Shown piece after piece: positions 1 through 6,204 of a stretch of DNA of 6,204 bases; positions within the stretch are counted from its first letter, which is position 1, and the number at the start of each line of letters is the position of its first letter. Under the pieces are notes generated by a model. It was not told the DNA's origin and ran no database searches. It saw nothing but the letters and a program-made list of their open reading frames with translations. The translations under genes were made by a program, and so were the position numbers. Origin of the DNA: Rhizobiaceae bacterium (GTDB lineage Bacteria; Pseudomonadota; Alphaproteobacteria; Rhizobiales; Rhizobiaceae); NCBI GenBank assembly GCA_028865845.1, contig JAGWJK010000285.1, positions 1 to 6,204 of the forward strand, in the 5' to 3' direction.

Positions 1-243
1 CTGCCGCGCCTACAACCAAATGAGGCTTGACGACACTCAGTCGGTACGTTGGGCGCTCAGCGATGCGATGACGTCGTTTTCAATATGCTGTGGATGCCGC
101 AGCCAAACCTATGTCGAGTGTCGCCGGCAAAGACCGTGTGATTTCAGCAGCCTTCACGCAAGGCTCGTGGCGCGTGTAACTCTTCCTGAGCACCATCGTC
201 CAACCGCGGAAGGTCGCTTCGGACCCGTCGCTCCGCAGGTCCT

Positions 244-1047
244 CTAGGTCCCGGCTCGGAATGCCCGCTGGATTTGCCGGGCCACGTCAATAAGGTCACG
301 TCCCACCTCAGCTAGGTTGGTTTCCTTTAGCAAGAGCGCCGAACCGCCGCAATTGAGAGCGAAGGGCTGCGATCCATGCAAAATCAGGGGCACGCCGACC
401 GAGTTGACCTCGCTTTTCCATTCGCCGATCGACGTCACAAATCCTTGCTTTCTATATTCGTCGACCGAGCGAATGATGCCGGCCCTTGCAGCCCTTCCCG
501 CCTCGTCGTCCGGGCATAATTCATTGATAAGGCGGTCGCGGTCGCCAACTTCGAGATTGGCGAGATAGGCACGGCCCATGGCGGATGTAGTCATTCGGAT
601 GTGGCTGCCCACTTCAATCCCCATCTGCAATGGTCCTGGCCCCTGGCAGTGCTCGATGTAGACCATCGTGCGCCGATCGGGCGCACCAAGAGCAACCGAG
701 CAGCCCACGCGATTTGCGAGCGCCTGCATGATCGGGCGCGCGACGTCGCGGACGGCAAGGCTTCCGAGCGCGCTGAAACCCAGCGCAAGCGCTGCCACGG
801 ACAGTGAGTATCGCGCGGTCAGCGTCGAATAGTCGAGGTAGCCGAGGCTGCTCAGCGTGAAGGTCAGGCGCGATATCGTCGATTTGGCAAGCCCGGTGCG
901 CTCGGCGAGCTCCTGATTGCTCAGCCCCTGATCGCCGCGTCGGTATGCCCTGAGGACGCTCAACCCCCGCGACAGCGCTGCAACGAAACGGGGGTCGTCC
1001 TCGACGTTTTCGCTCGTGGTGCCGACCGGTACCTCTCGTTTGCGCAT
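244..1047 (-). CDS. IclR-family transcriptional regulator
   Basis: This 267-residue protein has the two-domain build and usual length of IclR regulators. The N-terminal winged helix-turn-helix covers about residues 22-80, with the recognition region LAERTGLAKSTISRL near residues 47-61. The effector-binding domain covers about residues 95-262 and shows family hallmarks: SAMGRAYLA at 155-163 and the late ALNCGGSALLL stretch at 230-240. Members are cytoplasmic and usually bind short palindromes as dimers or tetramers, responding to a small acid or aromatic metabolite. The ATG at 1047 is chosen because AGGAG (1061-1057) sits 9 nt upstream of it; the out-of-frame ATG at 1054 would be only 2 nt from that site. 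The gene is divergent from the beta-oxidation operon, the classic arrangement for a local regulator. Operator-like sequences overlap its leader, which hints at autoregulation. Family assignment is firm; the ligand, and whether it represses or activates, are unknown. Confidence 0.95.
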   Translation of the reverse strand: MRKREVPVGTTSENVEDDPRFVAALSRGLSVLRAYRRGDQGLSNQELAERTGLAKSTISRLTFTLSSLGYLDYSTLTARYSLSVAALALGFSALGSLAVRDVARPIMQALANRVGCSVALGAPDRRTMVYIEHCQGPGPLQMGIEVGSHIRMTTSAMGRAYLANLEVGDRDRLINELCPDDEAGRAARAGIIRSVDEYRKQGFVTSIGEWKSEVNSVGVPLILHGSQPFALNCGGSALLLKETNLAEVGRDLIDVARQIQRAFRAGT

Positions 1048-1054
1048 ATTCCAT
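1046..1054. promoter_or_regulatory. Operator half-site over the regulator start (inverted copy)
   Basis: ATATTCCAT here is the exact reverse complement of ATGGAATAT at 1136-1144. It contains ATTCCA, the same half-site as in the palindrome at 1117-1131. It lies between the Shine-Dalgarno sequence and the start codon of the IclR-family gene, overlapping the first bases of the start codon. A protein bound here could affect expression of the regulator itself. Part of the match could come from coincidence of start-codon sequence, so the call is tentative. Confidence 0.3.
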
Positions 1055-1075
1055 TTCTCCTGTGCGGTTTCACTC

Positions 1076-1105
1076 TTGACGTTCTACCAGCACTAAAGCA
1101 ATAGT
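1076..1105 (+). promoter_or_regulatory. Candidate sigma70-type promoter of the beta-oxidation operon
   Basis: TTGACG at 1076-1081 matches five of six bases of the -35 consensus. After an 18-nt spacer, AATAGT at 1100-1105 matches four of six bases of the -10 consensus. Transcription would begin near 1112, just upstream of the palindrome at 1118-1130, so a bound regulator there would sit across the start of the transcript. The surrounding stretch 1090-1130 is clearly AT-richer than the genes on either side, as expected of a promoter. The assignment rests only on consensus matching; no opposing promoter for the regulator gene stood out. Confidence 0.4.
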
Positions 1106-1116
1106 TATGTAATAAA

Positions 1117-1131
1117 TGGAATTTAATTCCG
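1117..1131. promoter_or_regulatory. Putative IclR operator palindrome
   Basis: Positions 1118-1130 form a perfect palindrome with 6-bp arms, GGAATT and AATTCC, around a single central T. The 15-bp site 1117-1131 (TGGAATTTAATTCCG) agrees at 11 of 14 defined positions with the E. coli IclR box as I recall it, TGGAAATNATTTCCA. It lies between a divergent IclR-type gene and the operon, about 6-18 nt past the predicted transcription start. This placement would suit repression of the operon. The palindrome is directly visible; binding by the neighbouring regulator is inferred. Confidence 0.6.
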
Positions 1132-1135
1132 CTAG

Positions 1136-1144
1136 ATGGAATAT
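1136..1144. promoter_or_regulatory. Operator half-site over the operon start (direct copy)
   Basis: ATGGAATAT repeats the left arm of the main palindrome: ATGGAAT occurs at 1116-1122 and again at 1136-1142, exactly 20 bp apart, which is about two helical turns. The copy covers the first possible ATG of the acyl-CoA dehydrogenase gene and the weak ribosome-binding sequence in front of the second ATG at 1148. Such spacing would let a second regulator dimer bind on the same face of the DNA. Only one arm is present, so this would be a half-site. Confidence 0.3.
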
Positions 1145-1147
1145 AAC

Positions 1148-2314
1148 ATGGATCGAGAAACTTTTCAGCAGCTTCTGGATACGGTTGAACGGTTTGTTCG
1201 CGAGCGGCTTCGCCCGCGCGAAGACGAAGTCGCTGTCAACGATGCGGTGCCGGAAGAGATCGTCAGGGATATGCGTGAGTTCGGGTTGTTCGGGCTCGCC
1301 ATCCCGGAGGAATTCGGTGGTCTGGAATTGACACTGTCGGAAGAAATTCAGGTAGCATTCAAGCTCGGCGGCACCTCGCCTGCGTTCCGCTCGATCATCG
1401 GCACCAACAACGGGATAGGCTCGCAGGGCATCATCATCGATGGGACGCCGGAGCAGAAGGCACATTATTTGCCAAAGATGGCGAGCGGCGAGTTGATCGG
1501 CTCGTTCTGCCTGACGGAGCCGGAAGCGGGATCGGATGCAGGGTCGCTGCGCACATCGGCCCGCCGCGACGGCGGACATTTTGTTTTGAACGGCACCAAG
1601 CGCTTTATCACCAACGCGCCACAGGCAGGCGTCTTCACCGTCTTTGCCCGGACCGATCCGGAAAGCCGCACGGCCGCCGGCGTGACCGCCTTCATTGTCG
1701 ATGCAAACCTCAAGGGCATTTCCCTTGGCAAGAAAGACCGCAAGATGGGGCAGCAGGGTGCCCATACCTGCGACGTCATCTTCGACGACGTCCGGGTGCC
1801 GGTAAATGCGATCATCGGCGGGGAAGCCAATCTCGGCAAGGGTTTCACAACCGCGATGAAGGTGCTGGATCGCGGACGTCTGACCATCGCCGCGGTATGC
1901 GTGGGCGTTGCGGAACGGCTGATCGCCGATAGCCTGGCCTATGCCATGGAACGCAAGCAGTTCGGCCAGCCGATCGCCGAGTTCCAGCTCATTCAGGCGA
2001 TGTTGGCGGACATGCGCGCCGAGGCCTTTGCGGCGCGATGCATGGTCGAAGAAACAGCGCGCCGGTTCGATGCACTGGCGCCGATCGCGACTGAAGCCGC
2101 CTGCTGCAAGATGTTCGCCTCCGAAATGGTCGGACGTGTTGCCGACAAGGCGGTTCAGATCCATGGCGGCGCCGGCTATGTCGCCGATTCCGGCATCGAG
2201 CGCTTCTATCGCGACGTCCGCCTCTTCCGCATCTACGAGGGCACGACGCAGATCCAGCAGCTCGTCATCGCACGCAACATGGTGCGCGAGGCGCGGCGCC
2301 AATCGGCCGGCTAA
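1148..2314 (+). CDS. Acyl-CoA dehydrogenase
   Basis: This FAD enzyme makes the trans-2-enoyl-CoA from an acyl-CoA, the first step of a beta-oxidation turn, passing electrons to electron-transfer flavoprotein. The protein is 388 residues, normal for soluble family members. Numbering from the ATG at 1148, the first family signature CLTEPEAGSDAGS lies at 121-133 and the second, QIHGGAGYVADSGIERFYRD, at 337-356. The catalytic-base glutamate is E364 in the IYEGTTQIQ motif, the position used in short- and medium-chain enzymes, not the isovaleryl-CoA or long-chain position. RKQFGQPI at 269-276 is the usual segment near the FAD contact. ATG 1148 is preferred over ATG 1136 because GATGGA (1135-1140) lies 7 nt upstream of 1148, whereas nothing like a ribosome binding site precedes 1136; the longer form would add only MEYN. 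It is the first gene of the operon, 23 nt ahead of the next. Substrate chain length or type cannot be read from the sequence. Confidence 0.94.
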   Translation: MDRETFQQLLDTVERFVRERLRPREDEVAVNDAVPEEIVRDMREFGLFGLAIPEEFGGLELTLSEEIQVAFKLGGTSPAFRSIIGTNNGIGSQGIIIDGTPEQKAHYLPKMASGELIGSFCLTEPEAGSDAGSLRTSARRDGGHFVLNGTKRFITNAPQAGVFTVFARTDPESRTAAGVTAFIVDANLKGISLGKKDRKMGQQGAHTCDVIFDDVRVPVNAIIGGEANLGKGFTTAMKVLDRGRLTIAAVCVGVAERLIADSLAYAMERKQFGQPIAEFQLIQAMLADMRAEAFAARCMVEETARRFDALAPIATEAACCKMFASEMVGRVADKAVQIHGGAGYVADSGIERFYRDVRLFRIYEGTTQIQQLVIARNMVREARRQSAG

Positions 2315-2337
2315 TTGTCCTTGGGGGAGATCACGAA

Positions 2338-4389
2338 ATGGCTGTTGTAGCAGTCGAGCATAGGCACGGTGTTGCCGTTCTTTGGATGCAGCGCGCACCC
2401 GTCAATGCTCTCGGAGCGGACCTGCGCGCGGAACTCTCGCTGGCGCTCTCCCGCGCGAACGACGACCCGACGGTGCTCGGCGTCGTGTTTGCCTCCGCTC
2501 TCAGCGCGTTTAGCGCCGGCGCTGATATCAAGGAGTTCGGAAAGCCACCGACAAGCCCGACGCTGCGCGATCTGATCGAGCAGATGGATGCGTCGGCAAA
2601 GCCTCTGGTGGCCGCAGTCGGCGGCATCGCGCTCGGTGGCGGCTTCGAAATCGCGCTTGCCTGCGATGCCCGCGTTGTGACACCTGCTGCCAACCTTGGC
2701 CTGCCTGAGGTCAAGATCGGCCTTCTCCCCGGTGCCGGCGGAACGCAACGGCTGCCGCGTCTCATCGAACCGGCCAAAGCTCTGGCTTTCATCGCGACCG
2801 GCTCGCCTGTTGCCGGCGAAGTCGCAGTGCCCGATGGATTGGCAGACCGCCTTGCCGACCCCGATTGCCTGATCGATGCGGCCGTCAACGAGGTCAAACA
2901 ATTTGCATCCCACCCGCGGCGCAAGCTCGCCATGGCCAAGACCAATGCCGACAGTCGCTCCGCTTTTGAGCAGGCGGCCACAACCCTTTTGAAGCGCCAG
3001 CCCGACGAACCCCAGATCGAGGCGATCGTCGACTGCGTCCGCGCCACCTACGATCAGACTTTCGAAGACGGCATGAAGCTCGAGCGGGAGCACTTCACGC
3101 GCCTGATGGCGGACAATCGCTCCAAATCGCTCCGTTATGCGTTTTTTGCAGAACGCTCCGTTGGCCAATTGCCGGCGACGACGATGGCTCAGGCAGAAAC
3201 CGTCAAAAGCGTCGGCATCATCGGCGGCGGGACGATGGGCAGCGGCATAGCCATGGCTTTCGCCAGCGCCGGCATCCCGGTGGTGCTGATTGAGACCGAT
3301 CCGGACGCTGCTCAACGGGCCGTAGATCGTATTGCTGCCAATTATACCCATTCGGTCAATCGCGGATCGATCTCAGAAGAGATGCGAGCCCGGAATGTCG
3401 GCATGATCGCGCCCGCTGTGGACTACCGGGAACTCGGAAATGTCGATTTGGTCATCGAGGCCGCATTCGAGGAGATGGAGATCAAGCGCGAGATCTTCGG
3501 CAAGCTCGTTGCCTCGACAAAACCCACGGCCATCCTGGCGACCAATACATCGTATCTCAGCGTCGACGACATTGCAGCCGCCAGTGGCGCATCCGGCCGT
3601 GTTATCGGCATGCATTTCTTCAGCCCGGCCAACATCATGAAGTTGGTCGAGGTGGTTCGCGGCGCGGAAACCAGCGCCGATGCCGTCGCCACGGTTCTCA
3701 AGGCGGCTCGCGGCCTCGGCAAGGTGCCGGTCGTCGTCGGCAATTGCCACGGTTTCGTCGGTAACCGTATCCTTGCCCGCCGCAGCGAGCAGGTCGACCG
3801 GCTGCTGCTCGAAGGTGCGACGCCGGAACAGGTCGATCTGGCGCTCACGAAATTCGGCTCGAAGCTCGGTCCCTGCGCCATGGGCGATCTGGCCGGTCTC
3901 GACATCAGCTGGCGCATGCGCCGCGCTACCGGCCGCTCGGCGCCGGTCGCCGATGCGCTGGTGGAGGCAGGCCGCCTCGGCCAGAAATCCCGCAAGGGAT
4001 ATTATCTTTATGGCGAGGACGGACGCACACCGAGCGTCGATCCGGAGGCCCTGGCATTGATCGAGAGCGTGTCACGAAGCCGGGGCATCGAAAGACGCGT
4101 CATCCCGCAGGAGGAGATCATCGACCGGATGATCCTCCCGATGATCAATGAAGGCGCGCGTATCCTTGAAGAAGGGATCGCCGACAGCGCCAAGGACATC
4201 GACGTCATCTGGCTGCACGGTTACGGCTTCCCGCGTTGGCGCGGCGGCCCGATGTTCTATGGCCAGACCCGTGGCCTTTTCGATGTCGTCGCACGCCTGA
4301 AGGCGTTGGCGGAGGCGACCGGGGACGTATCAATGCGGCCAACCTCCCTGCTCGAAAGCCTAGCCGCGAGCGGGGAGGCCTTCTCATGA
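2338..4389 (+). CDS. Bifunctional enoyl-CoA hydratase / 3-hydroxyacyl-CoA dehydrogenase
   Basis: This 683-residue fusion performs steps two and three of beta-oxidation: hydration of the enoyl-CoA, then NAD-dependent oxidation to 3-ketoacyl-CoA. The crotonase domain covers about residues 1-190, with the oxyanion-hole motif SAGADI (59-64), the loop GGGFEIALACD (100-110) carrying E104, and LGLPEVKIG (120-128) carrying the second catalytic glutamate E124. After a linker, the Rossmann NAD site GIIGGGTMGSG spans 293-303. The dehydrogenase catalytic pair is H426 (GMHFFSP) and E438 (KLVEVV), with the conserved N476 in GFVGNR; the 12- and 50-residue spacings match human short-chain hydroxyacyl-CoA dehydrogenase. 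The C-terminal dehydrogenase repeat ends near residue 660. YAFFAER (267-273) before the NAD domain is typical of peroxisomal MFE-1-like proteins. It is shorter than E. coli FadB (729) and closer to that MFE-1 type. GGGGGAGA (2323-2330) lies 7 nt before the start. Family is certain; a FadB or FadJ symbol is not justified. Confidence 0.95.
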   Translation: MAVVAVEHRHGVAVLWMQRAPVNALGADLRAELSLALSRANDDPTVLGVVFASALSAFSAGADIKEFGKPPTSPTLRDLIEQMDASAKPLVAAVGGIALGGGFEIALACDARVVTPAANLGLPEVKIGLLPGAGGTQRLPRLIEPAKALAFIATGSPVAGEVAVPDGLADRLADPDCLIDAAVNEVKQFASHPRRKLAMAKTNADSRSAFEQAATTLLKRQPDEPQIEAIVDCVRATYDQTFEDGMKLEREHFTRLMADNRSKSLRYAFFAERSVGQLPATTMAQAETVKSVGIIGGGTMGSGIAMAFASAGIPVVLIETDPDAAQRAVDRIAANYTHSVNRGSISEEMRARNVGMIAPAVDYRELGNVDLVIEAAFEEMEIKREIFGKLVASTKPTAILATNTSYLSVDDIAAASGASGRVIGMHFFSPANIMKLVEVVRGAETSADAVATVLKAARGLGKVPVVVGNCHGFVGNRILARRSEQVDRLLLEGATPEQVDLALTKFGSKLGPCAMGDLAGLDISWRMRRATGRSAPVADALVEAGRLGQKSRKGYYLYGEDGRTPSVDPEALALIESVSRSRGIERRVIPQEEIIDRMILPMINEGARILEEGIADSAKDIDVIWLHGYGFPRWRGGPMFYGQTRGLFDVVARLKALAEATGDVSMRPTSLLESLAASGEAFS

Positions 4390-4427
4390 CGTCCTTTTCG
4401 ATTTGCGGTTTGGAGATTTCTCGATGA
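4386..4427 (+). other. Possible 13-codon coupling mini-ORF between operon genes
   Basis: An ATG at 4386 overlaps the TGA stop of the upstream gene as ATGA (4386-4389). The frame reads MTSFSICGLEISR and stops at TGA 4425-4427, which overlaps the thiolase start codon as a second ATGA (4424-4427). A strong Shine-Dalgarno sequence, GGGGAGG at 4372-4378, stands 7 nt before the ATG. The thiolase's own binding site GGAGA (4412-4416) lies inside the mini-ORF. Ribosomes finishing the mini-ORF would therefore end right at the thiolase start, which could couple translation of the two enzymes. Whether the peptide is made, or has any role of its own, is unknown; the short length means chance cannot be excluded. 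Confidence 0.35.
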
Positions 4428-5602
4428 ATGAAGCAGTGATTGTGGCGACGGCGCGCACGCCGATCGGCAAAGCGACACGCGGCGCTTTCAACGATACTGC
4501 CGGCGTTGATCTGGTTGCGCCGTTGCTTCCACACCTGATTGGCAAGGCCAATGTGAGTGCCGCGGAAGTCGAGGAAATCGTGCTCGGCTGCGGATATCCG
4601 GAAGGGGCGACCGGCGGCAACCTCGCTCGCGCGGCCGCGCTACGGGCTGGATTTCCGGTTTCGTCGGCCGGCGTCATGGTCAGCCGCTTCTGTGCCTCGG
4701 GGCTCGAAGCTGTGGCGCATGCAGCGCGGCGCATCGCACTTGACGGTGTTCCAATCGCGATCGCCGGTGGCGCGGAATCGATCAGCCTCGTCGCACCCAG
4801 CTCGAACAAAAACCGGCTTCGCAACGCCTGGCTCGAGGAAAACCTTCCCAGCATCTATATGCCGATGATCGAGACCGCCGATCGCGTCGCGGCCCATTAC
4901 GACATCAGCCGCGAGGCCCAGGACCTCTTCTCGCTGGAGAGCCAGCGAAGGACGGCGGTGGCCCAGCAAGCTGGACTATTTGCCGACGAAATCCTGCCAA
5001 TCGAGGCGCAGAAACTGGTGACCGACAAGGTGAGTGGCGAGACCCACCGCGAAACCACGCGGCTTGTGCTCGACGAAGGCAATCGGCCCGACACCACGCT
5101 CGATGGTCTTTCCAAGCTGAAGCCGGTACGCGAGGGACAGTTTGTCACGGCCGGCAATGCAAGCCAGCTATCGGACGGTGCATCGGTCAACTTGATGATG
5201 TCGGCGGATGAAGCCGGCAGGCGTGGTCTCGACATGCTCGCCGTCTTCCGCGGTTTTGCCTCGGCTGGATGCGAGCCCGATGAAATGGGGATCGGACCGG
5301 TCTTCGCCGTGCCGCGGCTTCTGGAGCGCCATGGGCTGACGGTGAAGGACATCGACTTGTGGGAATTGAACGAGGCATTCGCCAGCCAGGCGATCTATTG
5401 CCGCGACAAGCTCGGCATTCCCTTCGAAAAGCTCAACGTCAACGGCGGCGCGATTTCGATCGGCCATCCATACGGCATGAGCGGCTCGCGCATGGTCGGA
5501 CATATCGTTCTGGAAGGCCGCCGGCGCAGGGCCAAATATGGCGTCGTCACTATGTGCGTGGCGGGCGGCATGGGCTGCGCGGCACTGCTCGAATTTCGCT
5601 GA
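4424..5602 (+). CDS. Thiolase (acetyl-CoA C-acyltransferase family)
   Basis: This 392-residue thiolase closes the beta-oxidation turn by cleaving 3-ketoacyl-CoA with CoA, releasing acetyl-CoA. Numbered from ATG 4424, the acyl-accepting cysteine is C90 in SRFCASGLEAV. The other active-site motifs are NEAFA with N316, GHPYGMSGSRM with H348, and CVAGGMG with C378, so all four elements are intact. Length matches degradative or biosynthetic thiolases of the FadA/AtoB/PhaA type. GNASQLSDGAS (244-254) has L where N is common, and GHPYG has Y at a variable position. The start at 4424 is supported by GGAGA (4412-4416) 7 nt upstream; an in-frame TTG at 4403 lacks a binding site. The gene follows the hydratase/dehydrogenase by 34 nt. 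Given its neighbours, a cleaving role is more likely than acetoacetyl-CoA synthesis, but sequence alone does not settle substrate length. Confidence 0.94.
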   Translation: MNEAVIVATARTPIGKATRGAFNDTAGVDLVAPLLPHLIGKANVSAAEVEEIVLGCGYPEGATGGNLARAAALRAGFPVSSAGVMVSRFCASGLEAVAHAARRIALDGVPIAIAGGAESISLVAPSSNKNRLRNAWLEENLPSIYMPMIETADRVAAHYDISREAQDLFSLESQRRTAVAQQAGLFADEILPIEAQKLVTDKVSGETHRETTRLVLDEGNRPDTTLDGLSKLKPVREGQFVTAGNASQLSDGASVNLMMSADEAGRRGLDMLAVFRGFASAGCEPDEMGIGPVFAVPRLLERHGLTVKDIDLWELNEAFASQAIYCRDKLGIPFEKLNVNGGAISIGHPYGMSGSRMVGHIVLEGRRRRAKYGVVTMCVAGGMGCAALLEFR

Positions 5603-5620
5603 GCAAGAGAGGGACAGGAT

Positions 5621-6204
5621 ATGCGTGCCGTCATTTGCAAGGAATTTGGACCAATCGATACGCTGGTCGTCGAGGAATTCGATCTACCGCCGCCGAACGC
5701 GGGTCAGGTCCGAGTTCGGGTCGAGGCCGCCGGCGTCAACTTTCCCGATACGCTGATGGTGCAGGGGAAATATCAGGTTCGGCCCGATCGTCCCTTTGTA
5801 CCCGGCGCTGAACTGGCTGGCGTCGTCGAGGCAGTCGGAGAGGGCGTGACTGATTTTGCCGCCGGCATGAATGTTGTCGGCATGGTCGGCCTCGGTGCCT
5901 TCGCCGGTGTTGCGAATGTCAGCGCCGCGCGGCTGCTGTGCCGGCCGGCGTCGATGGACGCTAAAACGGCCGCCGGCTTCTCGATGACCTACGGCACCAG
6001 CATGCACGCGCTGAAACAACGGGCAAAACTGCAGCCTGGCGAAACGCTGCTGGTGCTCGGTGCAAGCGGTGGCGTCGGCGTTGCTGCCGTCGAACTCGGC
6101 AAGGCGATGGGCGCAACCGTCATTGCGGCCGCCAGCAGCGACGAAAAGCTCGAAGTCGCCCGTAACGCCGGCGCCGATCACCTGATCAACTATTCGACGG
6201 AATC
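5621..6204 (+). CDS. Zinc-free MDR oxidoreductase, quinone oxidoreductase-like (partial, 3' end cut off)
   Basis: The first 194 residues of a medium-chain dehydrogenase/reductase are present before the window ends; a full protein would be about 320-340 residues. VNFPDTLMVQGKY (39-51) followed by PFVPGAELAGVV (58-69) is typical of NADPH:quinone oxidoreductases. The zinc-ligand GHE motif of alcohol dehydrogenases is replaced by GAE (62-64), so a catalytic zinc is not expected. The nucleotide-binding motif LGASGGVGVAA spans 146-156, followed by ASSDEK (171-176), consistent with NADPH preference. Relatives reduce quinones or activated double bonds, and the wider family includes enoyl-CoA and acrylyl-CoA reductases. 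AGGGA (5610-5614) is 6 nt before the ATG, and only 18 nt separate it from the thiolase, so it is likely co-transcribed. Its role in this pathway is a guess: reduction of an unsaturated CoA intermediate or general redox balance. Confidence 0.88.
   Translation, partial: MRAVICKEFGPIDTLVVEEFDLPPPNAGQVRVRVEAAGVNFPDTLMVQGKYQVRPDRPFVPGAELAGVVEAVGEGVTDFAAGMNVVGMVGLGAFAGVANVSAARLLCRPASMDAKTAAGFSMTYGTSMHALKQRAKLQPGETLLVLGASGGVGVAAVELGKAMGATVIAAASSDEKLEVARNAGADHLINYSTE

Noticed and set aside
206..242. Possible terminator hairpin downstream of the IclR-family gene (GCGGA 206-210 with TCCGC 232-236, or GGACC 221-225 with GGTCC 238-242)
   Set aside because: Stems are only 5 bp, the alternatives compete with each other, and there is no T run in the transcript direction. 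Short GC stems of this kind are common by chance in GC-rich DNA.
2..247. Open plus-strand frame with ATG at 20, about 75 codons
   Set aside because: There is no Shine-Dalgarno sequence, the composition is rich in Cys, Arg and His like a non-coding frame, and no family resemblance was seen. It overlaps the end of the IclR-family gene. The stretch 1-243 holds nothing I can support; a minus-strand frame there (38 codons from an ATG near 193) is equally unconvincing.
614..1054. Alternative minus-strand frame starting at ATG 1054 (146 codons)
   Set aside because: It overlaps the IclR-family gene out of frame, its ATG is only 2 nt from the Shine-Dalgarno sequence, and the product is Arg/Ala-rich shadow sequence.
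1070..2398. Long minus-strand open frame of 442 codons opposite the acyl-CoA dehydrogenase
   Set aside because: It is the antisense shadow of a gene with strong codon bias and intact catalytic motifs. Its translation is low-complexity Arg/Ala/His-rich with no recognisable domain.
2311..3351. Minus-strand open frame of 346 codons opposite the hydratase domain
   Set aside because: This is likewise an antisense shadow in GC-rich DNA, with no ribosome binding site or family motif.
4403..4423. TTG start extending the thiolase by seven residues
   Set aside because: No ribosome binding site precedes 4403, whereas ATG 4424 has GGAGA at 7 nt, and thiolases normally begin right at the (M)xEAVIV-type strand.

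Overview
The window is a high-GC bacterial stretch. Codon use, gene style and the pairing of an IclR regulator with beta-oxidation genes fit an alphaproteobacterium, most likely of the Rhizobiales. That placement is inferred from protein and sequence style, not from any marker gene.

Layout. Positions 1-243 hold no gene I can support. An IclR-family regulator lies on the minus strand (244-1047). It is divergent from a tightly packed plus-strand operon: acyl-CoA dehydrogenase (1148-2314), a fused enoyl-CoA hydratase/3-hydroxyacyl-CoA dehydrogenase (2338-4389), a thiolase (4424-5602), and a zinc-free quinone-oxidoreductase-like MDR enzyme that runs off the right edge (5621-6204). The gaps inside the operon are only 23, 34 and 18 nt, each with a recognisable ribosome binding site, so the four genes are probably co-transcribed.

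Function. The first three enzymes together make a complete beta-oxidation turn: dehydrogenation to the enoyl-CoA, hydration, oxidation to the 3-ketoacyl-CoA, and thiolytic cleavage. All expected catalytic residues are present. No acyl-CoA ligase or transporter is visible, so the acid being degraded cannot be named. The MDR enzyme may handle an unsaturated intermediate or may have an unrelated redox role.

Regulation. The divergent intergenic region (1048-1147) holds a 13-bp perfect palindrome that closely resembles the published IclR-type operator. It also holds three copies of the 7-mer ATGGAAT, two direct and one inverted, placed over both gene starts. This suggests that the IclR protein controls both the operon and itself. 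A 13-codon mini-ORF with its own strong Shine-Dalgarno sequence bridges the hydratase/dehydrogenase and thiolase genes through ATGA overlaps at both ends, and it may couple their translation.

The window looks like a well-built but fairly conventional catabolic operon. I found no sign of a mobile element, CRISPR array, RNA gene or novel defence system.
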